Positions 61,719 through 64,000 of a stretch of DNA of 64,000 bases are shown piece after piece. Position numbers and translations under genes: made by a program. The stretch's first letter is position 1, and each line of letters starts with the position of its first letter. The DNA comes from Linum tenue (Eukaryota; Streptophyta; Magnoliopsida; Malpighiales; Linaceae): contig CAMGYJ010000010.1 in the NCBI GenBank assembly GCA_946122785.1, positions 27,631,608 through 27,695,607 on the forward strand, given 5' to 3'. The notes beneath the pieces are model-generated. The model worked only from the letters and a program-made list of their open reading frames with translations. It was not told the origin of the DNA and did not search any database.

Positions 61719-62288
61719 GGGCTGGGTCTTATCCGCCAGATCGTCCCAAGAAGTGATGGACAGTGGGGGCTGGGTCTCCAACCACCTCTTAGCATTCCCC
61801 GCCAGAGAATGGGGGAAGAGGTGAAGGCGGATTGCATCATCCGGAACACCATTCAGCTTGAACCCGTTTGTCAGCTGCAGAAAACGGGAAAGGTGTGCCC
61901 GGGCTTCCTCATCCTTCAAGCCATGGAACTGGATAGAGGATGTGATGAGTTGAATCCAGCCTGGCTTGATCTCGAAGTTATTTGCTGGGACGGGTGGATA
62001 GAGGATGACCGGGTGGATGTCAGCAATCCGTGGAGTGTAGTAGTACTCCAAGGTGGGACCCGGCGGTGGTGGTGGATGCTGATTCACCGGGGGAACCTGT
62101 CGAGCATTCCCCGGTTGTGGGATGTCTTCGCCCTCCATCTCGTACTCTTCCTCAGAATCGCTGGTTAAGTGGCCGTCTATGCGCTCTCCCGTAACCAGTC
62201 TAGCTCGCTGCTGTCTCCTAAGTTGGCGGCAAGTGCGTTCAAGCTCTGGATCCAACGGCATTAACCCTCCTGACTGGCTACGGGTCAT
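61719..62288 (-). pseudogene. Athila-like gag N-terminal fragment fused to the Tekay pol end
   Basis: The ATG at 62288 lies 117 bp after the Asp-type PBS. About 190 residues follow: an Arg/Gln-rich start, an acidic and proline-rich linker (PPPPPG), then the start of a retrotransposon gag domain (RFLQLTNGF, NAKRWLETQPP, SWDDLADK). The frame then runs without a stop into Tekay-derived DNA, so one open frame of 252 codons (62288-61530) joins two unrelated elements. The gag is cut in mid-domain, and the chimera has no obvious function. The frame preservation may be chance. Confidence 0.8.
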
Positions 62289-62405
62289 GCACTACCTGCA
62301 CACACTCAAGCAAGCAGACCCGTGAAGGCACAAGTGGGACAAAGCAAACAAAGCGAAAAGAAAAGCTAGAGTAACAGAAATCACTTTTCTTCAACAACCT
62401 AGCCG
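62289..62405 (-). other. Athila-like leader between PBS and gag
   Basis: A short non-coding leader. Nothing further is recognised. Confidence 0.5.
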
Positions 62406-62423
62406 TCCCCGGCAACGGCGCCA
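62406..62423 (-). other. Primer-binding site, tRNA-Asp type
   Basis: The minus strand reads TGGCGCCGTTGCCGGGGA, complementary to the 3' end of plant tRNA-Asp, the usual primer of Athila-like elements. It lies 6 bp inside the LTR end at 62430. Confidence 0.9.
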
Positions 62424-62429
62424 AAAACT

Positions 62430-63771
62430 TGACTCGACTCTACTGTCACTCTAGAAAATGGCCAAGTATAACCACTTCCTAAAGCGTAGTATAGCGGGTT
62501 AGGTTTACATGTCAACCCGGGTCCTAGATGTGATGACTACTCAGTGAATTCGTATTATCTAGCAATGAAACTTTAGTGAGGTTCTAAACTAACAAGCAAG
62601 CAAAGTAACTAAAACGGTTGTATTCAGGTTAAGAGAGGTCACCCGGATATGGTTTCCCCCTAGACTGCAGTTAAGTCGGATTGCAATTTGCCAAGTTCAG
62701 TTTTCATGAAAGTTATACTGCGGAAGGTTCTCAATTAGCCTGAATTCTCGACTAAAGGTCTCCAGACCCTCTCAATCTGAGTCTCTAGCGGGCGACTAAC
62801 CTCCACCGGAGTAACCAGATTGAGGCCCTAATGAACCAAACCTCCACTACCGAATCGACTTCGGTACAGAATAGCAAATTGGCTCCTCGACTAAAGTCAC
62901 CAATTCGCTACCTTCGATTAAGGGTACTCTATCAACCTAGGCAGATATTCTCATTCCAGGTTAAAGCAGAAACAACAGGAATTTGATCAGGATTCAAGTC
63001 ATTCAATCAATCAAACCTCAATCGAATATAATCAATTCACAAACACTGTACTTGGGTTCATACAATCAGACCTAGCATACAAATCTAGGGTTCTCCATAC
63101 CCAGATGAATGGGGAAACTACTCCATAGAGAAAGAAGCAAAAGCAGATTCAGACACGGAAATCATACTGTGAAGTTGGATTCCTGCCTCTGGACGTTTAA
63201 TCGCACTTCTCCAAGCTCAAGACGGGCTCCAATGGTGTTGAAGATCGATCTATGGCGCTTGAGAACTCTGGTTCGACGCTTTCTCTCTCTAGGTATCGGT
63301 TTCTCTCTCCAAAACTCGGAACCCTTCAATGTTGGCTTTCTTCTCTCTTAAATCCTCTGCCTGGTCGCGATACCCGGTCAGAATACCCGGTCGGGTATTT
63401 TGAGTTGTGACCGGGTATTCTGCAGCACACCGTTTCACTAAAGAGGGAAATCCCCGGTCCAACACCAAAATCCCCGACCGGGGATTTAACTGCTGTGCCC
63501 GGGCCCCTCGCTGCTTCTCGGGCGCCCAAAATTGGTTAATACCCGGTCGGGTATTTGGCCACCTGACCGGGTATTTTCCTCCTTCAGCCCTATTCGTCCC
63601 AACCTTGCTCCTTTCGGCCCAGAACTCGTTTCTCCGCCTCGATTCCAACGCCGGGACCTGAAATATGACATAAACACACAACCTAGCGTGAAATCGGCTT
63701 AAAACACGAGATTCCTCGTCGCAAACGGCCTCAGAATAGGAGTAAAAACATGTATAATTATCGGTCTATCA
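62430..63771 (-). repeat. Athila-like LTR with internal DNA on both sides
   Basis: About 1342 bp; on the minus strand it starts TGATAGACCG at 63771 and ends GAGTCA at 62430. On its left are PBS and gag (it acts as a 5' LTR); on its right are PPT and 3' internal sequence (it acts as a 3' LTR). It carries repeated ACCCGGTCGGGTATT-type palindromes at 63370-63575. Confidence 0.85.
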
Positions 63772-64000
63772 AACTCCCCCACACTTAACCGTTTGCTTGT
63801 CCCCAAGCAAACCAAGTCAGACACTAGGTAAGCTTACATATTCAATCAACCAACATTGGGGACAAGTCATAAAGGCACAAAACACGTGAATCGCACTGGT
63901 TTTCGAACATCAACACATGCACAACCTCAGTAACAACCTGGACAACCACCACAAAGGACATTCGAGTGCAGCAAATCGAGTAAAGGAAGAGTCTCCCGTC
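63772..64000 (-). other. 3' internal end of another Athila-like copy (continues past the window)
   Basis: The minus strand ends in a PPT (AAGTGTGGGGGA, about 63776-63787) preceded by acttggtttgcttggggaca, matching the plus-strand element at about 46245-46282. The sequence is cut by the window edge. Confidence 0.8.

Noticed and set aside
61527..62168. Plus-strand 213-codon frame over the chimeric junction
   Set aside because: It is the shadow of the minus-strand gag and pol coding sequence.
62406..62423. Sequence identical to the 3' end of a tRNA-Asp gene
   Set aside because: Only the last 18 nt match, without the rest of a cloverleaf, and it lies beside an LTR. It is the complement of a retrotransposon primer-binding site.

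Overview
This is nuclear DNA of a flowering plant, almost certainly a eudicot. It contains two spliced host genes of clear plant type (a LysM receptor kinase and an RNase III-like protein) in AT-rich sequence crowded with nested transposable elements: hAT, L1, Ty3/gypsy chromoviruses, Athila-like elements, Helitron-like ends and MITEs. No bacterial, organellar or CRISPR features are present. All coordinates were worked out by hand from the sequence, and no database search was possible.

Layout. 1-667: AT-rich spacer with a 232-bp MITE. 668-10399: a hAT transposon with a perfect 8-bp target duplication; its multi-exon transposase is split by a 5.4-kb LTR element (2269-7678) that keeps LTRs, primer-binding site and polypurine tract but has no gag-pol. 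About 10960-17110: an L1-type LINE with both reading frames open. 17111-23213: probable Helitron-like DNA (hairpin plus CTAG ends at 17445 on the minus strand and 23191 on the plus strand), a decayed gene-like segment, and three tandem 0.6-kb repeats. 23214-26877: fold-back and MITE insertions in spacer.

27533-31800 is a complete 12-exon LysM receptor kinase gene of the CERK1/LYK type (632 aa predicted), with an 8-nt microexon, a GC-AG intron and the YAQ activation-loop motif. 32066-37809 is a second hAT transposon with a perfect 8-bp target duplication and an apparently intact 821-aa spliced transposase. It sits in the middle of a palindromic target. 38336-38890 is a 60-bp minisatellite. 40618-42176 is a three-exon RNase III plus dsRBD gene (284 aa).

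42.8-64.0 kb is a nest of LTR retrotransposons. It holds a 5'-truncated Athila-like element (plus strand), a CACTA-type DUF4218 fragment, a decayed CRM-like chromovirus (minus), a Tekay/Del-like chromovirus with two 2.25-kb LTRs (minus, recent but disabled), a second copy of the Tekay 3' end fused to an Athila-like gag, and an Athila-like LTR with internal sequence on both sides. The Tekay/Athila junction carries a 14-bp duplicated filler, which suggests repair-mediated rearrangement.

The only genes likely to serve the host are the LysM receptor kinase (chitin or Myc-factor perception at the plasma membrane) and the RNase III-like protein (double-stranded RNA processing). The rest is mobile DNA. 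The most informative material is the set of resolved insertion events, the potentially active hAT and L1 elements, and the chimeric LTR array.
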